Of a DNA stretch of 64,000 nucleotides, positions 35,187 through 47,319 are shown one piece after another. Every line of letters starts with the position of its first letter. The first letter of the stretch is position 1. Source of the DNA: Paramecium pentaurelia (Eukaryota; Ciliophora; Oligohymenophorea; Peniculida; Parameciidae); the NCBI GenBank assembly GCA_905183005.1, contig CAJJDO010000078.1:62001-126000 (forward strand), written 5' to 3'. The translations under genes were made by a program, and so were the position numbers. Below the pieces are notes generated by a model. That model did no database searches and had not been told where the DNA came from. It was given only the letters and a program-made list of their open reading frames with translations.

Positions 35187-37881
35187 TCAAATTCTCCTAT
35201 TAGGAATTAATGCTTTTAATATGCCATCTTATTCTTTTCTTTATTTCTTGCTAACCTTTTAAGTTAATTATAGCAATGAAGGATCAGCGTTGTCTAAAAT
35301 TAATAATTTTTATATACCTGGTTCATATTTCAAGCAGAAGCAAACCTTCTTAGCGTTAGGACTGTCAGAAGGTGATCCTCCATGAGCCAATTAACTCAAA
35401 TATTATCCTAAAGCACACATAATGTCAGCAGCATTGGTTGCTGTGATTTCAACAGTTTCTTAACATCTAATTTTATTACTATTACAATTACTTTTCTTCT
35501 TATTCTTCTGGTTAATCTGGGGTTTCCTCAGTATCTTCACTTGGAGTTTCTTCCCCTTCTTCTCCTCCTTCTTCTCCTCCAACTTCTTCACTTCCTTCCT
35601 CGGCTCCTTCTTCACCCTCAGGTAAGTCAGGTAATGTAGATGTTCCATTTTTGCCTTTTGGAATGTCTCCTGGTACCCAACCCTCTTCTTCTTCACCTGC
35701 TTCTTCGCCTTCTGGATTTTAAGGTGGTTCTGTAGTTCCTTCTTCACCTGCTTCTTCGCCTGCTTCTTCACCTTCTGGATTTTAAGGTGGTTCTGTAGTT
35801 CCTTCTTCACCTGCTTCACCTTCTTCTTCACAAGCTTCCTCGCCTTCTTCAGGTAAATCTGGAAGTGTTGAAGTTCCATTTTTATTTGATGGAATATCTC
35901 CTGGGAATTCGCTTTCTTCCTCTTCTCCTTCAGGTAATCCTTCCTCTTCTGGATTTTCTGCGGGTCGGCTTGGTCGGCTTGGTCTTGTAGGTTTGCTTGG
36001 TCTGCTTGGTCTTGTAGGTTTTGAGGGCGTTTCCTCCTCACTTCCCTCCTCCTCAGGTTATGGTCCATCTTCTGGGCTAAATTCTTCCTCTGGTAAGAAT
36101 CCCTCTTCCTCTCCATCTTCTGGAATATCTCCTGGCCCAGATGTATTATTTTTTTCATCGCCACCGAATGATTCTTCTTCTTCTTCAGCTGGTTCATGAA
36201 GTTCCTCTTCAGCTGATGGTGGTGTAGTTTCACCTTCTTCCTCTGGTGCTGGTGGAGTTGTTTCGCCCTCTTCCTCTGCATCTGGTCCTGGTGGAGTTGT
36301 TTCACCTTCTTCCTCTGCATCTGGTCCGGATGGTGTTGTTTCACCTTCTTCCTCAGCATCTGGTCCTGGTGGTGTTGTTTCACCTTCTTCCTCTGCATCT
36401 GGTCCTGGTGGAGTTGTTTCACCTTCTTCCTCTGCATCTGGTCCTGGTGGAGTTGTTTCACCTTCTTCCTCAGCATCTGGTCCTGGTGGTGTTGTTTCAC
36501 CTTCTTCCTCAGCATCTGGTCCTGGTGGTGTTGTTTCACCTTCTTCCTCTGCATCTGGTCCTGGTGGAGTTGTTTCACCTTCTTCCTCTGCATCTGGTCC
36601 TGGTGGAGTTGTTTCACCTTCTTCCTCAGCATCTGGTCCTGGTGGTGTTGTTTCACCTTCTTCCTCAGCATCTGGTCCTGGTGGTGTTGTTTCACCTTCT
36701 TCCTCTGCATCTGGTCCTGGTGGAGTTGTTTCACCTTCTTCCTCTGCATCTGGTCCTGGTGGAGTTGTTTCACCTTCTTCCTCAGCATCTGGTCCTGGTG
36801 GTGTTGTTTCACCTTCTTCCTCAGCATCTGGTCCTGGTGGAGTTGTTTCACCTTCTTCCTCTGCATCTGGTCCTGGTGGAGTTGTTTCACCTTCTTCCTC
36901 TGCATCTGGTCCTGGTGGAGTTGTTTCACCTTCTTCCTCTGCATCTGGTCCTGGTGGAGTTGTTTCACCTTCTTCCTCAGCATCTGGTCCTGGTGGTGTT
37001 GTTTCACCTTCTTCCTCAGCATCTGGTCCTGGTGGAGTTGTTTCACCTTCTTCAGTTTCTGTTTCTTCAGTTTCAGTTTCTTCTGCAGTTGTTTCTTCTT
37101 CTTTTTCAGGATCTGGTACTGGGTCATCTGTTGGAGTATCAGGAGTAGTAGGATCTGTAGGTTTGGTTGGTGTTTCTGGTTTATCACATTTTTCATCTGA
37201 TCCTCCTCCCATAGGAATGTCAATAGTTTGTCCTCCTCCACATCCTCCTTAGATGATATGTAATTCTTTGATTTATCCTTTGATTTTAATGACAGTGACT
37301 GGATTTTGATGGCATTATTAATTAATGCTAGATAATTGTCTAATGAGGAAAGTAGCCAATTTGAGAAGAGCATCACAACATTCACTTCTTTCTGACTCAT
37401 TATCACTGCTTAATCTCTCTAATTGTCTTTCAATTTCATCGCAATGTGCTTATCCAATTTTGCTTGCTGTTTATGGAAGAACTAAAGACTTAATTTTTTT
37501 AGTCACAACTTAATTTATTTATTTCAATTGTTATGGAGCAATCTCTAGAAATAAAATAATCTAAAATACTCTTCTTTTATGTTTATTTCTTGACTTAAAG
37601 TAAGATGACTTCTAATTATTTCAGAGTGTTAATATCTTTTTAAATGTCATCCTTGTGATCGATGATATCGGCCCATGACTCGAGATTTTGTTCCAACTAC
37701 ACAAACTATTGTTAAGATGTGTTTTAACAATTAACATCCCCTAAATTGAGGTTGTTAATCTCATTTAATGACATCGACAAGAGTGTGCCCTCAGCTTCAA
37801 AAGCTTGACATAAAAATAAGAGGTACCTTAGGTCAGTGTCAATGCACAGATTAACAAGACTATGAACTTGACTTAAACCAT
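35187..37881 (-). CDS. Secreted acidic repeat protein
   Basis: Predicted secreted protein of 865 residues, family not recognised. Four introns (37837-37859, 37532-37556, 35463-35487, 35315-35338 approximately) keep one frame from start to TGA. A signal peptide is plain (MVQVKFIVLLICALTLTQ). The N-terminal 200 residues are helical with several cysteines (HCDEIERQLERL, SECCDALLKLA). The middle has 20 copies of a 13-residue unit GETTPPGPDAEEE, then degenerate acidic Pro/Thr/Glu repeats. The C-terminus is again folded with cysteines (IMCALGQYL, KVCFCLKYEP). The acidic repeats could bind calcium or form an extended stalk; this is inference. Confidence 0.82.
36258..37055 (-). repeat. Twenty tandem 39-bp coding repeats
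   Basis: The motif gcatctggtcc recurs at 36278 and then every 39 bp to 37019, twenty times, with no length change. The unit codes for GETTPPGPDAEEE on the minus strand. One unit has Ser for Pro. Synonymous differences (Ala GCA or GCT, Thr ACT or ACA) mark two unit types arranged mostly in pairs. Both other frames and the opposite strand are open too, giving spurious long ORFs. Confidence 0.95.
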
Positions 37882-38326
37882 TTTTAATAATGAAATCGTT
37901 TTACTCCTTTATTTTTTTTAGACACAGAAACGGATAGTGTTCTCAATAAAATTTAGAAAAAAAATTTAATAAAAGCTCAAATAATCCTGAACAATCTATG
38001 ATAGAATAATAACATTTTGTTTGTTGAGAGAAGATCAAATCACTTAAGACTTATGATTGAACTTCTATCAAGTCTGTCTCTAAATTCATAGAAGAGGTAA
38101 TAGAAATTAATTGAACCATCTTACTTAATGATTTGGTTGATTAATATATGATAGCTAAAATTAATAGAAGTTTAATATTGATCATTTTTTAAAGAAACTT
38201 TTTTTTTCAATAAATAAAGACATTTGCTTTTTAAAACAATTCAATATATTTTATCTATGTTAGATATGAACTTCCTTTATTTGATATTCGCAAATTAAAA
38301 ATATTTCATATACATAAATTAGGAAA
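37882..38326. other. Intergenic region
   Basis: AT-rich interval between the secreted repeat protein gene and the next minus-strand gene. No coding signal is recognised. Confidence 0.5.
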
Positions 38327-38521
38327 TCATGATTTTTTAGTTTTTTCTTATTCTGTTGGCGTGTCCGATATTTTTTTTCCATTTTCTTAAATATTATTAT
38401 TATTATCTGCTTTAGGTGGAGCTTTAAGCAATCCAATTTTTATTAGAAAAGGCTTAATGAAGTCGAATAGTATGACTAATATACCTGCCAATGGCAATAG
38501 CAAACAAGGAATGCAAACCAT
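38327..38521 (-). CDS. Small membrane protein, UPF0729/C18orf32-like
   Basis: A 64-residue frame starting MVCIPCLLLPLAGILVILFD. The MVCIPC start followed by a hydrophobic segment, a Phe/Pro-rich step (FDFIKPFLIK) and a Lys-rich polar tail is the pattern of the small UPF0729 family (human C18orf32), whose role is little known and linked to lipid droplets and the ER. Cysteines near the N-terminus could be lipid-modified. The match rests on the N-terminal motif and layout. It starts 41 bp from the stop of the gene upstream on the same strand. Confidence 0.65.
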
Positions 38522-38562
38522 AAAATTTATATTTAATTAATAGTAATTATTAATATACTTTC

Positions 38563-38880
38563 TCATCGAAATGAAGAATTTCCTATCTTTTTTAAGGCTT
38601 AAAATTTTCGAAGTAAAATTTTAGTCTTTTTCCTTTGATTGTAATCAGGATTAATATTGAAAGGTTTAAAGAAGGGAATTGGAGTTCTATTTTTCTGATT
38701 ACGTTATCCAAATTATTTAAAGACGTAAGGGCTTTCTTCAGTATCAGTCATTCCTACCGTAACACGACTTAATTAGAGTGAGGGTAATTAAGAGTGAAAC
38801 CTTCTCTTAGTGGATTGTTCTTCAGGATTTATCTCAATAAATTTAAGCAAAGCATTTTCAAATCTGTCAACTCTTCTCAT
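38563..38880 (-). CDS. Uncharacterised basic protein
   Basis: Intron-free 105-residue frame, MRRVDRFENALLKFIEI at the start. It is polar and basic, with a Ser/Leu-rich middle (QLPSLQLSRVTVG) and a Lys/Arg-rich end (KKTKILLRKFQALKK). No membrane segment, signal or known motif is seen. It stands in tandem with the small membrane protein gene, 41 bp apart. Confidence 0.6.
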
Positions 38881-39709
38881 ATAATTTATTTATATTATGG
38901 ATTATAAGAAGTATTTAGAATACAATCAAAATGATTTAATTTATTGAGATATTGTAAGTGGTCATAAAATAATCATGCTTAATTACAAAACATAAAAAGG
39001 GGAACCTTTTAAAATTTGCTTAAAGATACCTTTGATATTATTGAGAAATTTAATTTCTTTGTATTGTATTACTCTTCAATAGAATGATTAGTTTAGAAAA
39101 TATATCAAAATTTTAGAGAATCATGAACATAGAGTAATAATTTAATAATTTTCTATTTTTATTTTTGCTAAAAATGTTAGATCTATAAAAATAATTAATA
39201 TGATGCTAAAATACATAATCAAAGAAATTTAGCTTACAAATATAGGATAAGATGAAAATTTTGAGAGTTCAAGACATAATTCCACTTATCATAAATTTAA
39301 AAAAAAGAATGAATAATTTCTAATATTTTTTACTTTTAAAGTTGATGCCAAACCTTAGAGATTCAAAAAATCATTTTTATTAATAATTTGAATTCATATT
39401 AGGTTTTTATACTATAATATTTTCATATCCATCTTTATTATAATAATTAGATTCTTTAAAATATAAGTATAAATTTTTAGAATAAATCTTTTAAATTGAA
39501 CCTTTAATTGTTTATTTTTTATTTTTATTGATAGATATGTCTCTAAATTATTTCTTTGAAATACTCATCAGTGTATTATTCATATTTATATTTAAAAGCA
39601 AGATAAATAAAATAATATTGACTTATTTATTTATTTATTTATTTATTTAATTTAATTTAATTCATAATATAAAATTCAACAATATAGAGAAATTATTCGA
39701 TTATATAAT
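38881..39709. other. Intergenic region with a doubtful ORF
   Basis: AT-rich. A TGA-free frame at 38975-39391 (plus) would give 138 Ile/Lys/Phe-rich residues, but its composition is like translated non-coding DNA and it has no motif. It is not called as a gene. Confidence 0.45.
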
Positions 39710-40170
39710 TCATTAATATAATAATTTGATGTACTCAAAGTATTGTTAAATATTTGGTTGTACAGGCATGGAATTCATTGAAATACCAAGGCATACTAAT
39801 ATTATAAGAACTAGTATAATGATGTAGAATAAGTTCAATAATATACTATAAGTAATCTTACTATTTAAATTAAAACAAAATATTACAGAGTACTATAAAT
39901 CAAAGAGATGATGAAAGCAAGGGCCATCATCAATGAACTTAAAATTAATGGTCGTATCAATTTTGGAGGTAACTCTCTGATTATTGGAATTGTAATCATT
40001 TTCACTTCATTCACAATTGGTATTACTGATAGACTTCTCAAAATTTTGATTGCAATTAAAGGACATTGACTTTCATATTCAGAATCTAAACAAATAAACA
40101 AAACGCTGATCATACTTAGACCAAGAAGGCCTAAATAAATAATTAATGTATTCTTTAAAATAGTAATCAT
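39710..40170 (-). CDS. Small multi-pass membrane protein
   Basis: A 144-residue protein after one 26-nt intron (39861-39886). Four hydrophobic segments can be seen: TLIIYLGLLGLSMISVLFI, a weaker one around residues 40-65, LILSSLMMALAFIISLIY, and LLNLFYIIILVLIILVCLG. The short cysteine-bearing loop CLDSEYESQC follows the first segment. No family is recognised. The intron is supported because only its removal keeps the last membrane segment in frame. Confidence 0.6.
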
Positions 40171-41241
40171 TAATATTATTGTTTTTTCTTAATTAGTTAA
40201 TAGTATAAATAGTATTAAATAGTTTTTAAGTAATGATAAAAGTTAATACTAAGAAAATTTATACTATACTTTTATTAGAATATCAACTCATTATTAATGA
40301 ATACTTTAATATAAGTATAATATTATTTCATATTTCTATTATCGAAAATGGTGAAATTTGAATAAGATTGCATATAATCATTATTTTATGTATTAGATTA
40401 TAACATTGAATTAAGAAAATATTTGCAAATCCTAATATATATTATTAATATCAAAAAATGTAATGAAATCTAATTTAAGGAGAAAACTTTAAAAATTATT
40501 GTTTTATACTTCAAATTTAAGATTAAATTCAGTTGTATTTAATCTTTTTTAAATATCAAAGCAATTCTTTTGATATAAATATTTTAATATAGAATTTCTT
40601 TTTTATATTTTGAGATAAATTCAAATTAAGTTTATTGTTTTTAATAATAATTGTTGAAACTGAATTAATTAAGGTTAAGATGTATAAAGCCATTTAAATA
40701 ATGAAATACAATATTAAACCTATTTATGATTTGAAATTTAATGTTGTTGAATATTATAAGAACTTAATAATCTATATTAAGATTCATTTATTATAAATTA
40801 ATGTATATAGAGATTCTTGAATATTTTTCAATTTAATTATAATACTATATAATGAACTTATAGATCATCATACTTTAAGTAGAGATAGGAATTAAGTGAA
40901 AGAAATGAAATATTTTGATTTCAAACAAAAGTTATATAAAATAAGAGTAATATTATAACTCTTTTTTTGTAAGTTAAAATTGATGAGTTAATTCTATTTA
41001 TTATTATTATAATTCTGGCTTTTTTATTATTTCTAAATGATAAACAATATATTTAGAAATATAGAAAATTACTTATTTTAGATATAATATATAATTAACA
41101 ATTCTTGATTAATTTATGATCTATTTTATTATCATACATAATAAATCATACAATATTATTTTTAGCCAAACATAAGATATGAAATATAATATTAAATTAT
41201 TTTATACCATAAAAAAATAAAGATTATTAATTATATAAACT
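40171..41241. other. Intergenic region
   Basis: About 1 kb of AT-rich DNA between divergent genes. No coding or RNA signal is recognised on either strand. Confidence 0.5.
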
Positions 41242-43884
41242 ATGGGAACTAAATTGAGTATTGACAAACATGTTTCAAATTTAGAAGACATTTTAGAATT
41301 AAATATTAAATTAATAGAGAAGGTTAAATTCGATAACAACATTTCGAACTCTATAACCTAGCACTTGAAAGTATAATTATTTCAAAAATGACAGATTTGG
41401 AAATTTTATGAAGACAAACTCTATATTAAGAAGGTAAAGTCTGAACCAATAAATCTAAACTAAATATAGACAAATGGATTTAATTTTCTATCAAATGAAT
41501 GTTATTTAGTAATGTTAGTTTACAAAAAAGCTCATGAAGGTAAAGTGTTATAATTAAGACATAGAGTTTAATCAATTTACGAACTTTCCTCATTAAATGT
41601 GGGGACTAGTAGAATCTTATTCAAATTTAACTCCAAGAGGATTAGAAAGTCCAGTAGTAGCATCTGAAAGCTACCTTGAATCTTTTTTATTACCCTAAAG
41701 ACAACTGAACCCATCAACTTCTAACATTTTTGAGTATATGATATTTGTTTGGAATGGAAAAACAGCAAATCCTTTAATAAAAGCATAGGCATTGTCTAAT
41801 GCATTTGAATTAGAAAATTTATTAAACAAAGGAAGAGATCCTTTATTAGAGATCCTTTTTAATGGATGTGCAATTAAAAATAAGAATTTATCAAAGGGTT
41901 CAATTTTAACATTTTAAAGCACATCTTAAACATAAACCCCAAATATAATAAGTTAAAATTAAATACGATAAACAATATACTTATTCAATTTTTTGTTTCC
42001 AATTCCTGAAAAAAAGTAAGATTTCTCAAAATTAGCTAATTTTATAGCAAAAAAGTAAGAGATACCTTAAAATTATGCCTAATAATTTATTTAAATGGAT
42101 TTGCCTCAATAAATCTCAACAAATTTATAAGACTCATCATAGAAATTATTACTTATTAATGAAGCATAACCTAGGGATTATAATTAAATAAAACCTAGAT
42201 TTAATTCAAATGAGATTCAAGAATCCATTTCTCCTTCTATATAAAATTCTAATACACATTAAAATATATATAATAAAGGAGATGAGAATAATAGTAATTC
42301 TTAATTAATTAACAATTAAATCAATTTACCTAGTTAATTAAGAAATAAAGTTCCTACTTTAAATATACCAAAATTAGATTTAAATTGCAAGACAAACTCT
42401 TAAGAAATAAGTGTAGGAGTACCTTTGATTGAAGTAATAGAGAATTCAGAAAATGAAAAAGCTATACCCATGAAATTGCATCTAGATAATTTAAAATTTC
42501 AAAGAGATAACACAACATATAAGGATATTGAATAAGAAGAGTCAAATGGATTTAACTTTGATATAAGAGATACAGATAGGAAGAAATTAAAAATATAATA
42601 CTTTTCTGAATAATGTTCTTCAGTTATTCCAGAGTTTTTGTATGTAGGAGGAGAGCAAATTGCTTATAATAAAGAAATATTGAAATAGATAGGAGTCACA
42701 CATGTAATTAATTGTGCAGGTGATGTTTGTAAGAATAAATTTCCTAATGATTTTTCATATTAAACATACTATCTAAAAGATTCTAAAACTGAGAATATAG
42801 AATGTATATTCTATGAAGCAATATCTATAATTGAAGACGCAAAGAAAAATAATGGAAAGGTGTTAATTCATTGTGTTTAAGGAGTTTCGAGATCTGTATC
42901 CTTATGTATAGCTTATCTAATAATATCATAATAAATTACATATTCCTAAGCATTTGATATAATAAAAAAAAATAGAGGAGTGGCATCACCAAATATGGGA
43001 TTTACAGTCTAATTATTATTATTTTAAAAAAGATTATTAGCTTAGTATGATAGCATACCAATATCTCCAAGGGTTTTTGCAGTTGGAAGAGGTGTATGTG
43101 GACATGAAAGTATTGTTTGTAGAATGGTGATGGAATAACTATTTTCAGGAAAGATGTTAAAGACATTCGATAGTAGAGGAGTATTTTTGATATAATCAGA
43201 ACATGAGATATTTGTATGGGTAGGTCCTGAATGTAAGGAATAAGAAAAGTAAGATATTCATTATATCTAGATTTATTTAATTTGCTTTAGATTATTCAAA
43301 TTACTTAAAATAATATGAAAAAGCACCTTAAGTTCAACCTATATTGATCAAGGCTAATGATGAAGCATAAGTATTTTGGAATTTATGGGGGATTATTGGA
43401 AAGCCAGAGTCTGTTTGTAAATAAATTAGAGAATGGGATGAATGGTATAATGAAGTATAAGAAGATGAATTTAAAAGAGAAAAAGAAGAAAATTAATTAT
43501 TATATAGTTCTGATAGAAATGATAGAACTGAAGAAGTTTAAATTGAAAAGAAAGTATTTTATCTATATCCTAATTCTAATGAATACTTATAAATTTTTGA
43601 TTTAGAAGACTTGGATTAATCTTAATTAATTATTCTAATAAAGGAAATTAATAATTAAACTTTATAAATATTTGTATGGAGAGGATAAGAATGGATTGGA
43701 AATGATAATGTATAAATTTGTTGTTATTTTAGGAAGAACAAATCTTTGTGCATGAAATTATAAACAAAAACTATTCATTTATTAGTGAGACTAATATATA
43801 TGTCTTCTAAGAAGTAAATTACTTTTATTAATATTAAAGGAGCCAAATGAAGAAAGTGATGTATTTCTTGATTGTTTTTCATGA
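41242..43884 (+). CDS. Dual-specificity phosphatase with gelsolin-like domains
   Basis: Protein of 840 residues; introns 41371-41394, 41540-41564, 43249-43270, 43710-43732 and 43814-43839. An N-terminal gelsolin-like part (FLSNECYLVMLVYKK ... YMIFVWNGKTANPLIKAQAL) is followed by a Gln/Asn-rich linker. The phosphatase domain comes next (IPEFLYVGGEQIAYNKEIL ... VLIHCVQGVSRSVSLCIAYL), with the full HCx5R active site at about residue 527. Two more gelsolin-like segments follow (RGVFLIQSEHEIFVWVGPE and LQIFVWRGQEW). The glutamine in the active-site loop is a TAA codon (42878-42880). Phosphatase plus gelsolin-like region recalls plant MKP1, which acts on MAP kinases. The target here is not known. 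Confidence 0.9.
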
Positions 43885-44327
43885 CTAAAATTTTAATTTA
43901 TATAATTATTATTATACAATTTTTATGGCTTATATGTACATAAAATATTTATATACCAAAACAAATAGGTTATTGAATAAAATAATCTTATTGTTTTGTT
44001 TTGTTACTTATTTCAAAAATTACAAATTTAAATTAAGTAAAGATATTGTTATTCACTCAAATATGATGAAAATTTGACATTTAAGTTTGAATAATTTATA
44101 GAAGTATACTATTTTTATGTAATAATAAATGACAAAGATGTTTTAATATAATTCATAAAGAGTAATATGATGTAAATATTCTTTATGACAAATTCTCTCT
44201 TTTTATTAATGAATTTAATAAAATTATTAAAAAGTAATATATTTGTTTAAAATACAAAATTAAGTTTATTATAATATATTATTCAATAATTATTTATGTA
44301 TTAATTAGTATAAACATAATATCAAAA
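43885..44327. other. Intergenic region
   Basis: AT-rich interval between convergent genes; nothing is recognised. Confidence 0.5.
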
Positions 44328-45524
44328 TCACTGAGATGTGAATAATCTGAGTAATAATTCAATAAATATTACTAAACTTATTTTAGTACTGGCTTTTAAA
44401 CAAGAAAACTTTCTAATAATATATATGATATTATTTTACCTTCTTATTACTATTAAAAGAATAGAAATTAAAAGCCTAATTTTAGATCTGTATTATTAGA
44501 CAATGACTCCACGATTGTATTCCTTTAAATAGTTCATTTTGATATCTTTATTAATCATTTTTTAACACCATTAAGAAATAACTGTCTTCATTTTTGGCCA
44601 TTCAGAATCATTATGCATTTCATGAAAACCCTATTCGAATATTTTCATGGTTTTTTCTTTGGATTATATTTACATATAAAAATCTACTGAATCTAGATGT
44701 GAAGCAATCTTATCTTATTTACCATGTAATATTAAAATTGGAATTTTAAATTAATTAGCATTAGGCAATATGTATTATTAAAATAATAACACATTTAAAG
44801 CAAATTGAATACTCATAAAAGGATTTATTAAACGATCTGTTGCTAATTTTCTTATATGATGATTATTTTTAGATGCAAAGGATAAATTATGATAAGTATT
44901 AAGTTATAAATCTGGACATATTTTAGCCATCATTTGTAATGTAATCATTTTTATTCTTCCATATCTTGGTGGCACTCTAAATTGAGCACTACTACAAATA
45001 AGTCCTTGTATTTCAAATTATGGATTCATCAAACAAAAACTAATTACAATTGCTGCTCCTAAAGCATGACAAAATATGAACAATGGCACAGATTTATCAA
45101 TTTATTCTAATATGGTTTCAAAATCCATATGCATCTCTTCTATAGTTGATTTACTTCTGATTCCACCTGAAAATCCAAAACCTCTTTAATCATAAAGATG
45201 AACTTTAAAATTATTGAGTAAAAAACAATCTGTCAACTAAAAATAGTTAAATATTGTATTACTTATTTGAAATTTCCTGAATGTTCACCAAATCCATGTA
45301 AAATAATGACTTAAGCATCAACAAACTATGGAGTGAATTCTTAGTAATATAATTATATTCCATGTGTTTTAGTATTAATGTACTTCCTTATAACCTTAAA
45401 TATATTCATAATTACATACTTTAGAAGTTTATTGAACTCCTAAAAAATAAGAATTCAATTCCTTCTTAACTTTTTAACTGTCTGATTATAAATCGGTACT
45501 GTCAGTCCTTTTTGGTGAATCCAT
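44328..45524 (-). CDS. Alpha/beta hydrolase, monoacylglycerol lipase-like, lacking the nucleophile
   Basis: Serine hydrolase fold protein of 381 residues; introns 45395-45419 and 45237-45262. The oxyanion region is ILHGFGEHSGNF and the strand before it fits the lipase family. The nucleophile elbow, normally GHSxG, reads CHALG: alanine (GCT at 45063-45065) stands in place of serine. The other triad members are kept, Asp in LILHGKQDKIAS and His in EQGFHEMHND. The protein is therefore probably not an active lipase. The start at 45524 is the first in-frame Met; the frame is open further upstream without an ATG. The last 45 residues are hydrophobic and may be 3' sequence read through, so the true end is uncertain. 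Confidence 0.82.
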
Positions 45525-46179
45525 CAATCTCTCTATTGTAATTTAAAAACTCTTTTTATTATTACTTTTTTTCCCATTAAAGCCAAATGTGAGTGATAAA
45601 GTATGAGGTATTAAGAGTGATTATGACGCAAGATTAAAGAACGACAATTTAAATTTTATATAATATTACACAAACTATCTGGAGAGTCTAATTTATATGA
45701 TGTTTATTACTCCTTCTTTATAAAACCTTCAAGAAAGCTTTATATATTATATTTTATAAAAAATTAATTATTTATATTTGACATTTTATTATAATATCAA
45801 TTTAAATATCATCTCATATCCAGCTTAGTTATTTCAAATCTTTATTAATCTAATTATATTTCATGAATTTATAGATGATTCATCTATAATATATTAATTA
45901 TATTAAATTGCTTTGTTAAAATCTTTAATTTTAATAAAATCATCTAAAATAACTTATATCTTATAACTTTATTTGATAAAGTACATTAATTTATATAACT
46001 TTACTAATCAATTATGATTTGCATAAGAGATAAATATTAACATTATTTTTAATATTATTATCATCTAAATGATATAAGTCTTTAGATATTAGACTCTTTT
46101 TTTAATTAATCAGTAAAATATTAGGTATTATAGTTTACATAAACATTTATGATGGATATTAAAAATACATAAAAATTTA
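45525..46179. other. Intergenic region
   Basis: AT-rich interval between divergent genes, holding the promoters of the hydrolase and pyruvate dehydrogenase genes. No other signal is recognised. Confidence 0.5.
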
Positions 46180-47319
46180 ATGTATAAACATTTATTGAAA
46201 TTGCGCTATGCTTATCAACCAAGTATTAAATTTACTCATGTCCAACCTTCAACCCAATATACTCCTATTAAAATGACAGTCAGAGAAGCTATCAACCTTG
46301 CTATGGATGAAGAATTGGCACATGATCCAAATGTGTTTTTACTTGGTATATGATTTAATATTAATATAAATCAGGAGAGGAAGTAGGACAATATTAGGGT
46401 GCTTACAAAGTATCAAAAGGATTATTCTAAAAATATGGAGGGGATCGAGTTATTGATACACCTATTACTGAGGCAGGATTTACAGGCATAGCTGTAGGTG
46501 CAGCACTCTATGGATTGAAACCTATTGTTGAGTTTATGACTTGGAATTTTGCAATGCAAGCTATTGATCATATAATAAACTCTGCAGCTAAGGCACATTA
46601 TATGAGTGCTGGTGATTAGAAGGCTTCAATAGTCTTTAGAGGAATTAATGGGTAAGATCAAAGATTTATAAGCCTTTAGTGCTACAGCTTATGTTGCAGC
46701 CTAACATTCTTAATGTTTTGCTTCATGGTATAGTAATGTGCCTGGATTGGTTGTATTGGCTCCATTTGATTGTGATGATGCTAAATCACTTCTCAAAGCC
46801 GCTGTGAGAAATCCAAATCCTGTTGTATTTTTGGAAAATGAAATCTTATATAGTGAGTCATTTGAACTCTCAGCAGAAGCTAGAGATCCTAATTATTTAG
46901 CACCTATAGGAAAAGCTAAGATAATGAGATAAGGTGATCACGTCACTATTGTTGCATTTTCAAAAATGGTTTAATACTCTCTAGGAGCAGCAGAGTAATT
47001 GTTTAAGGAAGGAATTAATTGTGAAGTTATTAATTTAAGAAGTTTAAGACCATTAGATAGAGAAACAATTCTTGAAAGTGTTAAAAAAACTGGTCGTGTA
47101 GTATGTGTAGAAGAGGGATGGCCATAATCTGGTATTTCAGCTGAAATTACAGCACTTATTATGGAAGGAGGTGCATTTAAATATTTAGATGCCCCTATAT
47201 AAAGAGTGACAGGTGTTGAAATACCAACTCCATATGCTTTTAATTTAGAAGCTATGACATTCCCTAAAACTGAATAAATTGTTGATGCAGTATTAAATGT
47301 CTTAAAGGGTGCTCGTTGA
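46180..47319 (+). CDS. PDHB: Pyruvate dehydrogenase E1 component, beta subunit
   Basis: Mitochondrial E1 beta subunit, which with E1 alpha decarboxylates pyruvate using thiamine diphosphate. Introns 46346-46374 (29 nt) and 46652-46679 (28 nt) leave 360 residues, the normal length. A short basic N-terminus without acidic residues (MYKHLLKLRYAYQPSIKF) fits a mitochondrial presequence. Family blocks follow: MTVREAINLAMDEEL, GEEVGQYQGAYKVSKGL, DTPITEAGFTGIAVGAAL, AAQHSQCFASWYSNVPGL, and VVCVEEGWPQSGISAEI. The glutamate of TEAGF, which activates the cofactor, is present. Confidence 0.96.

Noticed and set aside
36246..37148. 300-codon plus-strand frame across the repeat array
   Set aside because: It is the antisense of the GETTPPGPDAEEE repeats; a 39-bp period free of stops opens several frames at once. 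The minus frame has a signal peptide and spliced ends, this one has neither.
35460..37406. 648-codon minus-strand frame rich in KKVKQLHQDQM repeats
   Set aside because: Shifted frame of the same array. Only the other frame joins in phase to the upstream and downstream exons.
38975..39391. 138-codon plus-strand frame
   Set aside because: Open only because the code has a single stop; Ile/Lys/Phe-rich without motif, no neighbour context, no plausible exon before it.
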